Below, in pieces: positions 9,932 through 17,612 of a DNA stretch of 32,129 nucleotides. Origin of the DNA: an uncultured Caryophanales bacterium (GTDB lineage: Bacteria > Bacillota_I > Bacilli_A > RFN20 > CAG-826). Below the pieces are notes generated by a model that searched no databases, had not been told where the DNA came from, and was given only the letters and a program-made list of their open reading frames with translations. The translations under genes were made by a program, and so were the position numbers. The stretch spans positions 1 to 32,129 of the forward strand of contig CAMHJP010000007.1 in assembly GCA_946185585.1 (NCBI GenBank), given 5' to 3'. Positions within the stretch are counted from its first letter, which is position 1. The number at the start of each line of letters is the position of its first letter.

Positions 9932-10102
9932 TTATTCAACTTCGATTGCACCGAATGGGCATTCAAAGCCAAGATCGCCATCAACTTCTTCGACGACTGC
10001 TTTAGCATGTCCGTCATCATCGAATTCGAAGACGTCAGGACGTGAGCCAACGCAGAGGCCACATGATGCGCAAGCTTCAGAATTAACTTTTACTTTTGGC
10101 AT
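9932..10102 (-). CDS. fer: [4Fe-4S] ferredoxin, 56 aa
   Basis: Minus-strand translation MPKVKVNSEACASCGLCVGSRPDVFEFDDDGHAKAVVEEVDGDLGFECPFGAIEVE; CxxCxxC...CP pattern; SD cggagga upstream. Below the ORF-track length cutoff. Confidence 0.92.
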   Translation of the reverse strand: MPKVKVNSEACASCGLCVGSRPDVFEFDDDGHAKAVVEEVDGDLGFECPFGAIEVE

Positions 10103-10132
10103 TCCTAAATCCTCCGTTGTTGTGTTGTGATT

Positions 10133-10161
10133 ATTATACAGAAATTAAAATAAACATTCAA
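10133..10161 (-). promoter_or_regulatory. fer promoter (TTGAAT-17 bp-TATAAT)
   Basis: Minus strand -35 TTGAAT (10161-10156), 17-nt spacer, -10 TATAAT (10138-10133). Confidence 0.65.
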
Positions 10162-10238
10162 TGACGTAAAATTAGTTAAAAATACATATGTCGTAATAGA
10201 GAATATATGATAATATATCTCCATTAGGTGGAAGTATT

Positions 10239-10559
10239 ATGACTCGGGTAGAAAAGTATCGTGAATATCGAAACGAAATTTCTCAACTTCCTAGTGAACC
10301 TAAACCAACAAAGAAACGTCAAAGTTCCCAAAGAGTGGATGAACTTTTAAAAGAAAACAAGAACCAAAAGAAACTTGCTTTTGAAGATGTTTATGAAGGG
10401 CTAGACATTTATAATGTGGAGCACACTAACATTGAACGAACTCATCCAAACTATCGAAAAAGAAACCTTATTCTCTTTTATTCTCTAATGACTCTTGTCA
10501 TTATTGGATTAATTATCGGAATTATCTTCGTGGGAACTAGTCTATATGGAGGAAAATAA
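10239..10559 (+). CDS. Small hypothetical protein with Lys/Arg-rich N-terminal region and one C-terminal TM helix
   Basis: 106 aa ORF, SD aggtgga upstream, C-terminal LILFYSLMTLVIIGLIIGIIFVGTSLY; stop abuts the cmk start. Confidence 0.75.
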   Translation: MTRVEKYREYRNEISQLPSEPKPTKKRQSSQRVDELLKENKNQKKLAFEDVYEGLDIYNVEHTNIERTHPNYRKRNLILFYSLMTLVIIGLIIGIIFVGTSLYGGK

Positions 10560-11225
10560 ATGAAACATTATGTTGTTGCCGTTGATGGTCCAGCTGCTGC
10601 TGGTAAATCAACCATCTCAAAACGATTAGCCAAAATCCTTGGATTTACCTACATCGATACTGGTGCAATGTATCGCGCTTTTACCGAATACGTATTACGT
10701 AAAGGTGTAGATCCAAAAGATGAAAAAGCTTGTTGTGCTTTAATTCCAGAAGTGGAAATTGAACTTTTCCCAGATGGAAAAGTGATGTGTTCTGGAAAAG
10801 ATGTGACTCGCGAAATTCGTGAACCACATGTCTCCGGTAACGTTAGCTACATTGCTTCTTATAAAGACATTCGTCTTGCGTTAGTGGAATTACAACGTAA
10901 GATGGGTGAAAAAGCCTCCGTGATTATGGATGGAAGAGATATTGGAACATATGTTTTTCCGAATGCGGATGTCAAAATCTTCCAAGTCGCGTCTGTTGAA
11001 GAAAGAGCCAAAAGACGTTTCATTGAAAACCAAGAAAAAGGTATTCCTTGTACCTATGAAGATATTGTCGCGGATGTTGAAAAACGTGATCGTATCGATT
11101 CAAGTAGAGCTTTTGCTCCACTTAAACCAGCTGAAGATAGCATTCTTTTAGATACGTCTAAATTAAATATTGAAGAATCTGTTGAAGCGGCATTAAAGAT
11201 TATCAAAGATAAAATCGGAGAATAA
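10560..11225 (+). CDS. cmk: Cytidylate kinase
   Basis: VAVDGPAAAGKSTISKRLAKILGFTYIDTGAMYRA, VIMDGRDIGTYVFPNADVKIF. Confidence 0.95.
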   Translation: MKHYVVAVDGPAAAGKSTISKRLAKILGFTYIDTGAMYRAFTEYVLRKGVDPKDEKACCALIPEVEIELFPDGKVMCSGKDVTREIREPHVSGNVSYIASYKDIRLALVELQRKMGEKASVIMDGRDIGTYVFPNADVKIFQVASVEERAKRRFIENQEKGIPCTYEDIVADVEKRDRIDSSRAFAPLKPAEDSILLDTSKLNIEESVEAALKIIKDKIGE

Positions 11226-11230
11226 GAGAC

Positions 11231-12538
11231 ATGTCTTTAGGCGTCGTCGCAATTATTGGTAGCCCAAACGTTGGTAAATCCACGATTTTTAATCGTATTA
11301 TTGGACGCCGCCGCTCAATTATTGATGATCAACCTGGTGTCACTAGAGATCGTCTCTATGAGACCGCCTCCTGGTTAGACCGTGATTTTAGATTAATTGA
11401 TACGGGTGGAATTGAGATTGCAAACCGTCCTTTCCAAGAACAAATCCGTATGCAAGCCCAACTGGCGATTGATGAAGCCGATGTTGTTTTATTTGTCACT
11501 GATGGTAAAAAAGGTGTCACAAACGATGATCGACTTGTCGCGAAGATGCTATATAAAACAAATAAACCAGTCATCTTAGCGGTCAACAAAGTTGATAACA
11601 GAGATATGCTATTTAATGTCTCCGAATTCTACTCTTTAGGATTAGGTGAACCAATTCCAACTTCTGGTGAACACGGAATCGGTATTGGAGACATCCTAGA
11701 TAAAATTGTTAAAGTGCTTCCAAAGAAAGAAGATGTCGTTTATGACGATGCGATTACTTTCTCTATTATTGGAAGACCAAATGTTGGTAAGTCATCTTTG
11801 ATGAACGCGCTTCTTGGAGAATCGCGTTCCATTGTTTCTAATATTGTTGGAACAACTCGCGACTCAGTAGACTCTTCTTTTGAAAGAGATGGACAACGTT
11901 ACGTCGCAATTGATACCGCTGGATTAAAGAAACGAGGCAAAGTTTATGAGGCTGTTGATAAGTATTCGGTCTTGCGTGCTTTAAGCGCGATTGACCGCAG
12001 TGAAATTGTCGTTTTTGTTATTGATGCCAAAGAAGGAATTATTGAGCAAGATAAGCATGTTGTTGGCTATGCCGTTGAAAAGAAAAAAGCCATCATTGTC
12101 GTGGTAAATAAGTGGGATTTGATAGAGAAAACGCAAAATGCGATGTCGGATTTTGAAAAGAAAGTTCGTAAAGAATTTAAGTTTTTAGAGTATGCTCCAA
12201 TTGTCTTTACTTCCGCTTTAACTAAATCAAGAGTTCATCTCATTTTTGATCAACTTTTAGAAGTTCATCATGCTTACGATACACATCTATCTACATCTTT
12301 ACTTAATGATGTCATTCAAGACGCTCAAACAATGAATGAAGCACCAGACTTTAATGGTGGACGTTTAAAAATCTATTTTGCGAACCAAGCTAATAGTTGT
12401 CCGCCAACATTTGTCTTGTTCGTGAATAATCCAAAATACGCTCATTTCTCTTATTTAAGATATATCGAAAACCGTTTAAGAGAGTCGTTTAATTTAAGCG
12501 GAACGCCAATTGATATTGTTTTACGAAAAAGAGTATAA
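11231..12538 (+). CDS. der: Ribosome biogenesis GTPase Der (EngA)
   Basis: Two tandem GTPase domains (GSPNVGKSTIFNR, GRPNVGKSSLMNA) and C-terminal KH-like domain; follows cmk. Confidence 0.97.
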   Translation: MSLGVVAIIGSPNVGKSTIFNRIIGRRRSIIDDQPGVTRDRLYETASWLDRDFRLIDTGGIEIANRPFQEQIRMQAQLAIDEADVVLFVTDGKKGVTNDDRLVAKMLYKTNKPVILAVNKVDNRDMLFNVSEFYSLGLGEPIPTSGEHGIGIGDILDKIVKVLPKKEDVVYDDAITFSIIGRPNVGKSSLMNALLGESRSIVSNIVGTTRDSVDSSFERDGQRYVAIDTAGLKKRGKVYEAVDKYSVLRALSAIDRSEIVVFVIDAKEGIIEQDKHVVGYAVEKKKAIIVVVNKWDLIEKTQNAMSDFEKKVRKEFKFLEYAPIVFTSALTKSRVHLIFDQLLEVHHAYDTHLSTSLLNDVIQDAQTMNEAPDFNGGRLKIYFANQANSCPPTFVLFVNNPKYAHFSYLRYIENRLRESFNLSGTPIDIVLRKRV

Positions 12539-12589
12539 ACAAATCAAAAATCTTGTTATATAATGATTACGCTCTGAGGAGAAACAAAA

Positions 12590-12862
12590 ATGAATAAAGC
12601 CGAATTAATCGTTGAATTAGCTGAAAAATTAGACCTTCCACGTAATGACGTGACGGCCGTAATTGATGAATTCTTAGACATTGTCGAGACAAATGTCCAA
12701 AAAGGTGAAGTTGTGAAATTATCCAACTTCGGTGTCTTCTATAAAAAGGATCGTAAAGCTCGACGAGGCACAAACCCTGGTGATGGTCACATTATCACCA
12801 TTCCAGCGAACTCTACATTAGGTTTCCGCCCAAGTAAGATTGTTCGTGGAAAATTAAACTAA
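12590..12862 (+). CDS. hup: HU-family DNA-binding protein
   Basis: MNKAELIVELAEKL...KLSNFGVFYKKDRKARRGTNPGDGHIITIPANSTLGFRPSK. Confidence 0.93.
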   Translation: MNKAELIVELAEKLDLPRNDVTAVIDEFLDIVETNVQKGEVVKLSNFGVFYKKDRKARRGTNPGDGHIITIPANSTLGFRPSKIVRGKLN

Positions 12863-12881
12863 GTTAACTAAACAAGCAAAG

Positions 12882-12906
12882 AGATTCCATTTGGAATCTT
12901 TTTTAT
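12882..12906 (+). terminator. Intrinsic terminator after hup
   Basis: AGATTCC-ATTT-GGAATCT followed by a T run. Confidence 0.85.
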
Positions 12907-12940
12907 TTAAAAAAGTCTAAGAGGTTTATATAATAAAAAT

Positions 12941-13552
12941 ATGAACAAGAACACCTTTATTAAACTGGCTAACCTTTTTAATGCGAATGGTTATCGTCTT
13001 TACATGGTTGGCGGAACAACAAGAGATTATCTTTTAGATAAAGATGTTTTAGATTATGACTTTGTGACTGACGCCACTCCTGATGAAATGAAGAAATTCC
13101 TACCAGATGCAAACTATCATTTCGCTAAATTTGGTACCGTTCGCGTAAAAGATGACGATATTAAAGTTGATATTGCGACCATGCGAGTGGAGGGTGAATA
13201 TCTTGATTACCGTCATCCAAGCAGTGTGACTTACGTGAAGTCATTAAAAGAAGATTATGTCCGTCGAGACTTTACAATTAACGCAATTTATATTGATGAA
13301 AAGTTTAATGTGATTGATTATTGTAACGGTTTAGATGACTTAGAAAACAAAGTCCTCCGATTTATCGGAGATCCAGTAAAAAGAATTAAAGAAGATCCAC
13401 TTCGAATACTTAGAGCAGAACGTTTCCAAAAGAAACTTGGTTTAACTGTAGAGAAAGAAACAAAAGCTGCTCTAAAGAAGTATCACTACTTATTAGAAGA
13501 ACTTAATCCTCAAAAGGTCATTGAAGAACTTCACAAACTTGAGATTGAATAA
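12941..13552 (+). CDS. CCA-adding/poly(A) polymerase family nucleotidyltransferase, head+neck only (203 aa)
   Basis: Class II tRNA nucleotidyltransferase motifs: MVGGTTRDYLL, DYDFVTDA (DxD), RRDFTINAI, EDPLRILRAERF; stops where the body/tail domains would begin. Confidence 0.85.
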   Translation: MNKNTFIKLANLFNANGYRLYMVGGTTRDYLLDKDVLDYDFVTDATPDEMKKFLPDANYHFAKFGTVRVKDDDIKVDIATMRVEGEYLDYRHPSSVTYVKSLKEDYVRRDFTINAIYIDEKFNVIDYCNGLDDLENKVLRFIGDPVKRIKEDPLRILRAERFQKKLGLTVEKETKAALKKYHYLLEELNPQKVIEELHKLEIE

Positions 13553-13560
13553 AATTTTCG

Positions 13561-13592
13561 AAAAATCCTTGGCTAATGCTAGGGATTTTTTA
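13561..13592 (+). terminator. Intrinsic terminator after the short CCA-type gene
   Basis: AAAAATCCTTGGC-TAAT-GCTAGGGATTTTTT, stem with two G-U pairs and T-run. Confidence 0.85.
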
Positions 13593-13648
13593 TTTGCTGA
13601 AAATTTCTACTTTATTTTTATAAAAATAGGAATAGAATTAGGGCAATT

Positions 13649-14296
13649 ATGTCAAGCGAACAAATGGAAGCCTTAGACTTCCGCTATCTCTTACTTGAAT
13701 ATTACAAAAAGCTCGGTATTAAAGAAAACGAACTTGCTGTTTTACTCATGCTTGATCATCTTTTAGGACAAAAGAATTATTTAGTTACCCCAGACTTAAT
13801 TGCAACAAAGATGAATCTTTCCGCTAAAGAATTGGATTCTTTATATGTTGGATTAATGTCAAAAGGTTTCATTACTTTAGAAACCGGTAAGAAGACTAAA
13901 ATTTCTTTAAAACCACTTCGTAAAAAACTCTATGAGGCTTTTGAAGAAGCTCTTGTGAAGGAAAATTCGATTTCGAAAAATCCAGAAAAGAACAAGGAAT
14001 TCAAAAGACTTAAAGAAGTTTATGAAGCACAACTTGGTCGCTCACTTCTTCCAATTGAAGCAAACATGATTGGTGAATGGATTGCCCAAGATATTCCAGA
14101 AGAAGAAATTGTTGAAGCTCTTCGTGAAGCTCTAGCAAAAGGAAAGAAAACCTTCCCTGATTTCGATAAGATTTTATTCCAATGGAAAGCCAAAAGAGAC
14201 CTTGAAGTTAATGGTGTTACTGGCAACAACAAAGACTGGGATGAAGACATCGAAAAAGCTATGAAAATCGCGAAGACAAAATGGATTAACGATTAA
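13649..14296 (+). CDS. dnaD: DnaD-domain replication initiation protein
   Basis: N-terminal wHTH-like region and C-terminal DnaD domain (YEAQLGRSLLPIEANMIGEWIAQDIPEEEIVEALREALAKGKKTFPDFDKILFQWK). Confidence 0.85.
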   Translation: MSSEQMEALDFRYLLLEYYKKLGIKENELAVLLMLDHLLGQKNYLVTPDLIATKMNLSAKELDSLYVGLMSKGFITLETGKKTKISLKPLRKKLYEAFEEALVKENSISKNPEKNKEFKRLKEVYEAQLGRSLLPIEANMIGEWIAQDIPEEEIVEALREALAKGKKTFPDFDKILFQWKAKRDLEVNGVTGNNKDWDEDIEKAMKIAKTKWIND

Positions 14297-14326
14297 TAAG
14301 TTAACCAAGAATTGCTGGTGAAATCA

Positions 14327-14920
14327 TCAAGAATTACGGTGAATTTCATCAACAAACTCTAAGTAATTTAATCGAGGCGAATAGCCTCTTTTTATTTCCC
14401 TTCCAAGTTCCTCAAATTGAGCAAAAGGAATCGACTTTCTTTCTTCATTATTTTTGAATTCAATAATCTTCTTTGCTTCGACAATATAAGTCTTTCGATG
14501 TTTGACAAATTCGATAATAAAAAACGCTAAACCACCTAACTCAATCACATTCGATAAATGTTCGAATTGTTTCTTTGTAATATTAGACAAAGGAAAAGAA
14601 GATTTGGAGTGAGTTGATTTAGCTTCAATATCGATATATCGACCTTGATAAACACCATTAAAATCAGTGGTCGATTTTTCAGAAAAGTACGCTTCAGTAA
14701 TCTTCGCGTTTTTCTGATATTCAACTTTGACAACTTGAATTGGTGTTGGGCGTTTATAAATTAACGCCATCTTGTGACGAAGATAGTACTCGTTTGATTG
14801 AATAATATCTTCTTCTAGATTCATTCCTCGATTGGCCGAGGATAAAGAAAAAGCAACATTGTTGTCTGAAACTTTAATATTAGATTTTTTATAGGTTAAA
14901 CCGTTTGAATATTTGATCAT
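14327..14920 (-). CDS. recU: Holliday junction resolvase RecU
   Basis: NRGMNLEEDIIQSNEYYLRHKMALIYKRPTPIQVVKV...TTDFNGVYQGRYIDIEAKST...LSNITKKQFEHL...GGLAFFIIEF. Confidence 0.92.
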   Translation of the reverse strand: MIKYSNGLTYKKSNIKVSDNNVAFSLSSANRGMNLEEDIIQSNEYYLRHKMALIYKRPTPIQVVKVEYQKNAKITEAYFSEKSTTDFNGVYQGRYIDIEAKSTHSKSSFPLSNITKKQFEHLSNVIELGGLAFFIIEFVKHRKTYIVEAKKIIEFKNNEERKSIPFAQFEELGREIKRGYSPRLNYLEFVDEIHRNS

Positions 14921-15660
14921 TTTAGCGCATCCTCAATCATTTTTGAAAAGTCTGTTGGGGAAACGGATTTTTCTTCTAATAATTGAAGAATGAGCTGATG
15001 GACAGGTTCTGGTAAATGTCTCATTTGACCAAGAACCTTTCGATATTCTCGTGACATAATGTCACGGTGTTTAATCATAGCGTCATATAGATAGACTAGA
15101 TTAAGTGTGTCAGCAAGCGCGTTATGTTGTTGACCTTTAAAGTCAATGTTAAACACTTTGAGCATGTTCGCGAGCGAGAGGGCGTTACCGTTCTCATCAC
15201 GCACATATTGGGACATAAATTCAGCAAAGTCGAAACTATGTTTAATCATGAATTGCACATCTTCCTTATTTGCATCCATGTTGTAGGCGAGTGATTGCGC
15301 CATAATCCGTTGATCATGATTTCCGAATGTCACAAAAAGACATTTCGTGAAACTTCTTCCCATGTAACGTTTAACGTTTTCAACTGTTCTACGGAAGCTA
15401 ATCCCATCTTTTTTTACTTGTGCTTCCGTAATGCCTGTTAAATCAGTAACAACTTTACCAATTCTGTTTTTTGGTTTTACCAAAGTGTAGTAACCTTTAT
15501 AGATCTTCTTCACCGAATGATCTTTACGAAGGTCAACTTTCACGGCTCCGATAGCAATCATCTCATGCGAAAACTGTGTTCCCTCTAAATCAAGGAAACA
15601 TAATGTTTTGCGTTTTTGAAGAATCTTATCGAGCGCTTTCACAATTTCGTATTGTAGCAA
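14917..15660 (-). CDS. DEDDh-type 3'-5' exonuclease (DnaQ/KapD-like)
   Basis: CFLDLEGTQ (Exo I), GNHDQRIM (Exo II), QHNALADTLNLVYLYDAM (Exo III H-x-A-x2-D); ATGA overlap with recU. Confidence 0.85.
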   Translation of the reverse strand: MLQYEIVKALDKILQKRKTLCFLDLEGTQFSHEMIAIGAVKVDLRKDHSVKKIYKGYYTLVKPKNRIGKVVTDLTGITEAQVKKDGISFRRTVENVKRYMGRSFTKCLFVTFGNHDQRIMAQSLAYNMDANKEDVQFMIKHSFDFAEFMSQYVRDENGNALSLANMLKVFNIDFKGQQHNALADTLNLVYLYDAMIKHRDIMSREYRKVLGQMRHLPEPVHQLILQLLEEKSVSPTDFSKMIEDALK

Positions 15661-15689
15661 AAACTTTTGTTAATTAAAACAAAAACAAA

Positions 15690-15718
15690 TTGAAAACATA
15701 TAACCTCTTTAATATAAT
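15690..15718 (+). promoter_or_regulatory. Promoter of gpsB-rnpB (TTGAAA-17 bp-TATAAT)
   Basis: TTGAAA 15690-15695, 17-nt spacer, TATAAT 15713-15718. Confidence 0.8.
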
Positions 15719-15734
15719 TAAAACCGAGGTTTTT

Positions 15735-16097
15735 ATGGCTCATACATTGAATTATTCGTCAAAATCACTTCTTGATGTGAAGTTTGAACCTACTCACAAA
15801 GGCTATGATGCATTAGAGGTAGATCAAGTTCTTGACCGACTAATTGATGATCTTAAATTCTACGAACAGTACTATAACGATTCTCGTAACTACATTCGTA
15901 AACTTGAGAGTGAAATCAAAGAACTCAATGATAAAATCCATGAGCAAGAGATGGAAGTCGCCAAAGTGAAAAACAAATATTCTGGAATTAAACCAGGACA
16001 AGTTGTCACTGAAAATAACGTTGACTATCTCAAAAGAATCTCAAAACTGGAAGAAGCCCTTTATAAAAAGGGAGTTGATCCAGAAAGCATCCGATAA
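15735..16097 (+). CDS. gpsB: Cell division regulator GpsB (DivIVA-like)
   Basis: DivIVA-type N-term LLDVKFEPTHKGYDALEVDQVLDRLIDDLKFYEQYYND plus coiled coil. ATG at 15735 preferred over the TTG at 15690, which is the -35 box. Confidence 0.88.
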   Translation: MAHTLNYSSKSLLDVKFEPTHKGYDALEVDQVLDRLIDDLKFYEQYYNDSRNYIRKLESEIKELNDKIHEQEMEVAKVKNKYSGIKPGQVVTENNVDYLKRISKLEEALYKKGVDPESIR

Positions 16098-16102
16098 AAT
16101 AT

Positions 16103-16435
16103 TCCGACCTGGATAATTGCTGCGAAAGTAGAGGAAAGTCCATGCTCGCACCATCTGTGATGATGGTAGTGATTGCGCTAACGGAAAAAATAACGTTAGG
16201 TATGCGGGAGCGCATAACGGCGGAACAAAGTCTAAAACGAAAGTCATGATGGAGTTCCTTAACGTGCCACAGTGACGAAGCCAATAGAAATATTGGAGTG
16301 AAACGTTGGTAAACCCCACAAGCGAGAAACCCAAATTTTGGTAGGGGAGGCAGCTGACAAGAACTGAATTGTCAGAAGCACACTTCGGTGTAGATAAATT
16401 ATTATCCTAGACAGAACATGGCTTATAGGGTCGGA
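16103..16435 (+). ncRNA. rnpB: RNase P RNA, type B
   Basis: Conserved blocks agaggaaagtccatgctcgca, gtgccacagtgacgaag, ggtaaaccccacaagcgagaaacccaaattttggtagggga, agacagaacatggcttatag; P1 TCCGACC/GGTCGGA closes the ends. Confidence 0.96.
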
Positions 16436-16455
16436 TACTCACTAAAGGAGAAGTT

Positions 16456-17094
16456 ATGAATTTACCAAACAGATTAACGCTTAGTCGAATTGCCTTAATC
16501 GGATTAATGATTATTGGCATTCTTGTTTTAGCATGCATTCCAAATTTACATGTTGAACCAATCGGAAATTCCGTGGTAAATCCTGTATATTTAGTTATTG
16601 CAGTAATCTTTGTTATTGCTGCTACAACTGACCTTTTAGATGGCAAAATTGCCCGTAAATATAACCTAGTTAGTGACTTTGGAAAATTCCTTGATCCAAT
16701 TGCGGATAAACTCCTCAATGATGGAGCAATGATTTTCCTTTTAGTTCCACAAGCTTATGCCTGGGAACAAAGAAGAGATCCTGTAATGTTAACAGTTTTA
16801 CTGTTCTGTGTTGTTTTAATGATTGGAAGAGACCTAGTTGTTGATGGTTTAAGAATGATTGCTGTTCGTAAAAATATCGTTATTGCGGCGAACAAATATG
16901 GCAAGCTTAAAACCGTCTTACAAATGATCGCTATTCCAATGCTTCTTTTAAATGATTGGCCATTCTCATATTTTGATGCAAATTGGCCACAATCCCTGCA
17001 AATCTCCAATATTTTCTTCTATTTAGCAACAATTATGTCCGTCATTTCTGGCGTGATTTATGTGGTTCAAAACCGCAAAGTTTTTAGTAAATGA
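16456..17094 (+). CDS. pgsA: CDP-diacylglycerol-glycerol-3-phosphate 3-phosphatidyltransferase
   Basis: CDP-alcohol phosphotransferase motif TDLLDGKIARKYNLVSDFGKFLDPIADKLLN; MNLPNRLTLSRI N-term. Confidence 0.95.
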   Translation: MNLPNRLTLSRIALIGLMIIGILVLACIPNLHVEPIGNSVVNPVYLVIAVIFVIAATTDLLDGKIARKYNLVSDFGKFLDPIADKLLNDGAMIFLLVPQAYAWEQRRDPVMLTVLLFCVVLMIGRDLVVDGLRMIAVRKNIVIAANKYGKLKTVLQMIAIPMLLLNDWPFSYFDANWPQSLQISNIFFYLATIMSVISGVIYVVQNRKVFSK

Positions 17095-17552
17095 AAAAGC
17101 TCCTCGAAGTTTTAAAAGAACAAAGCTTATCACTCGGCAGTGTTGAATCAATGACTGCCGGTTTATTTGCATCCACATTTGTTGAAACTCCAGGTGCGAG
17201 TAAAGTTTTTAAAGGTTCATTAGTGACTTATGCTGTGGAAGAAAAAGTTAGACTTCTCGGTATTGAAGAAAACCTCATCAATAGTTTTGGAGTTGTCTCA
17301 AAAGAAGTTGCTGGAGAGATGGCTCGTAAAGGCCAAAATGTCCTTGGAGTTGATGTCTGTGTAAGTATCACTGGAAACGCTGGTCCAACTGTCGAACCAG
17401 GCGGAATGCCAGTGGGTCGAGCATACATCGGAATTGCCAAAAATGACCAAAAATACGTGTTTGAGGTCAATTTGCGTGGGAATCGTAACAAAATTCGTAA
17501 GTGTGCCGTTCTTGCTATGCAAGAAAAGTTACTAGAAATACTCGAAAAATAA
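17091..17552 (+). CDS. cinA: CinA C-terminal domain (PncC-type nicotinamide-nucleotide amidase)
   Basis: LGSVESMTAGLFASTFVETPGASKVFKGSLVTYAVEEK, SITGNAGPTVEPGGMPVGRAYIGIA; lies between pgsA and recA. Confidence 0.9.
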   Translation: MKKLLEVLKEQSLSLGSVESMTAGLFASTFVETPGASKVFKGSLVTYAVEEKVRLLGIEENLINSFGVVSKEVAGEMARKGQNVLGVDVCVSITGNAGPTVEPGGMPVGRAYIGIAKNDQKYVFEVNLRGNRNKIRKCAVLAMQEKLLEILEK

Positions 17553-17612
17553 AATAAAGTGCAAAAATTCGTCAAAAAAACGGATTAAGTTAGTGAAAGG
17601 AGGAAAAGTCAC

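Noticed and set aside
13553-13648. Frameshifted continuation of the CCA enzyme body/tail domains
   Set aside because: The 96-bp gap holds a strong terminator and is far too short for the missing ~200 residues; no remnant visible.
15690-15734. Upstream TTG start of GpsB (15690)
   Set aside because: TTG 15690 is the -35 hexamer of the promoter; ATG 15735 fits the family N-terminus.
16030-16334. Minus-strand ORFs 16030-16284 and 16041-16334
   Set aside because: Antisense to RNase P RNA and the gpsB 3' end; the rnpB sequence explains the region.
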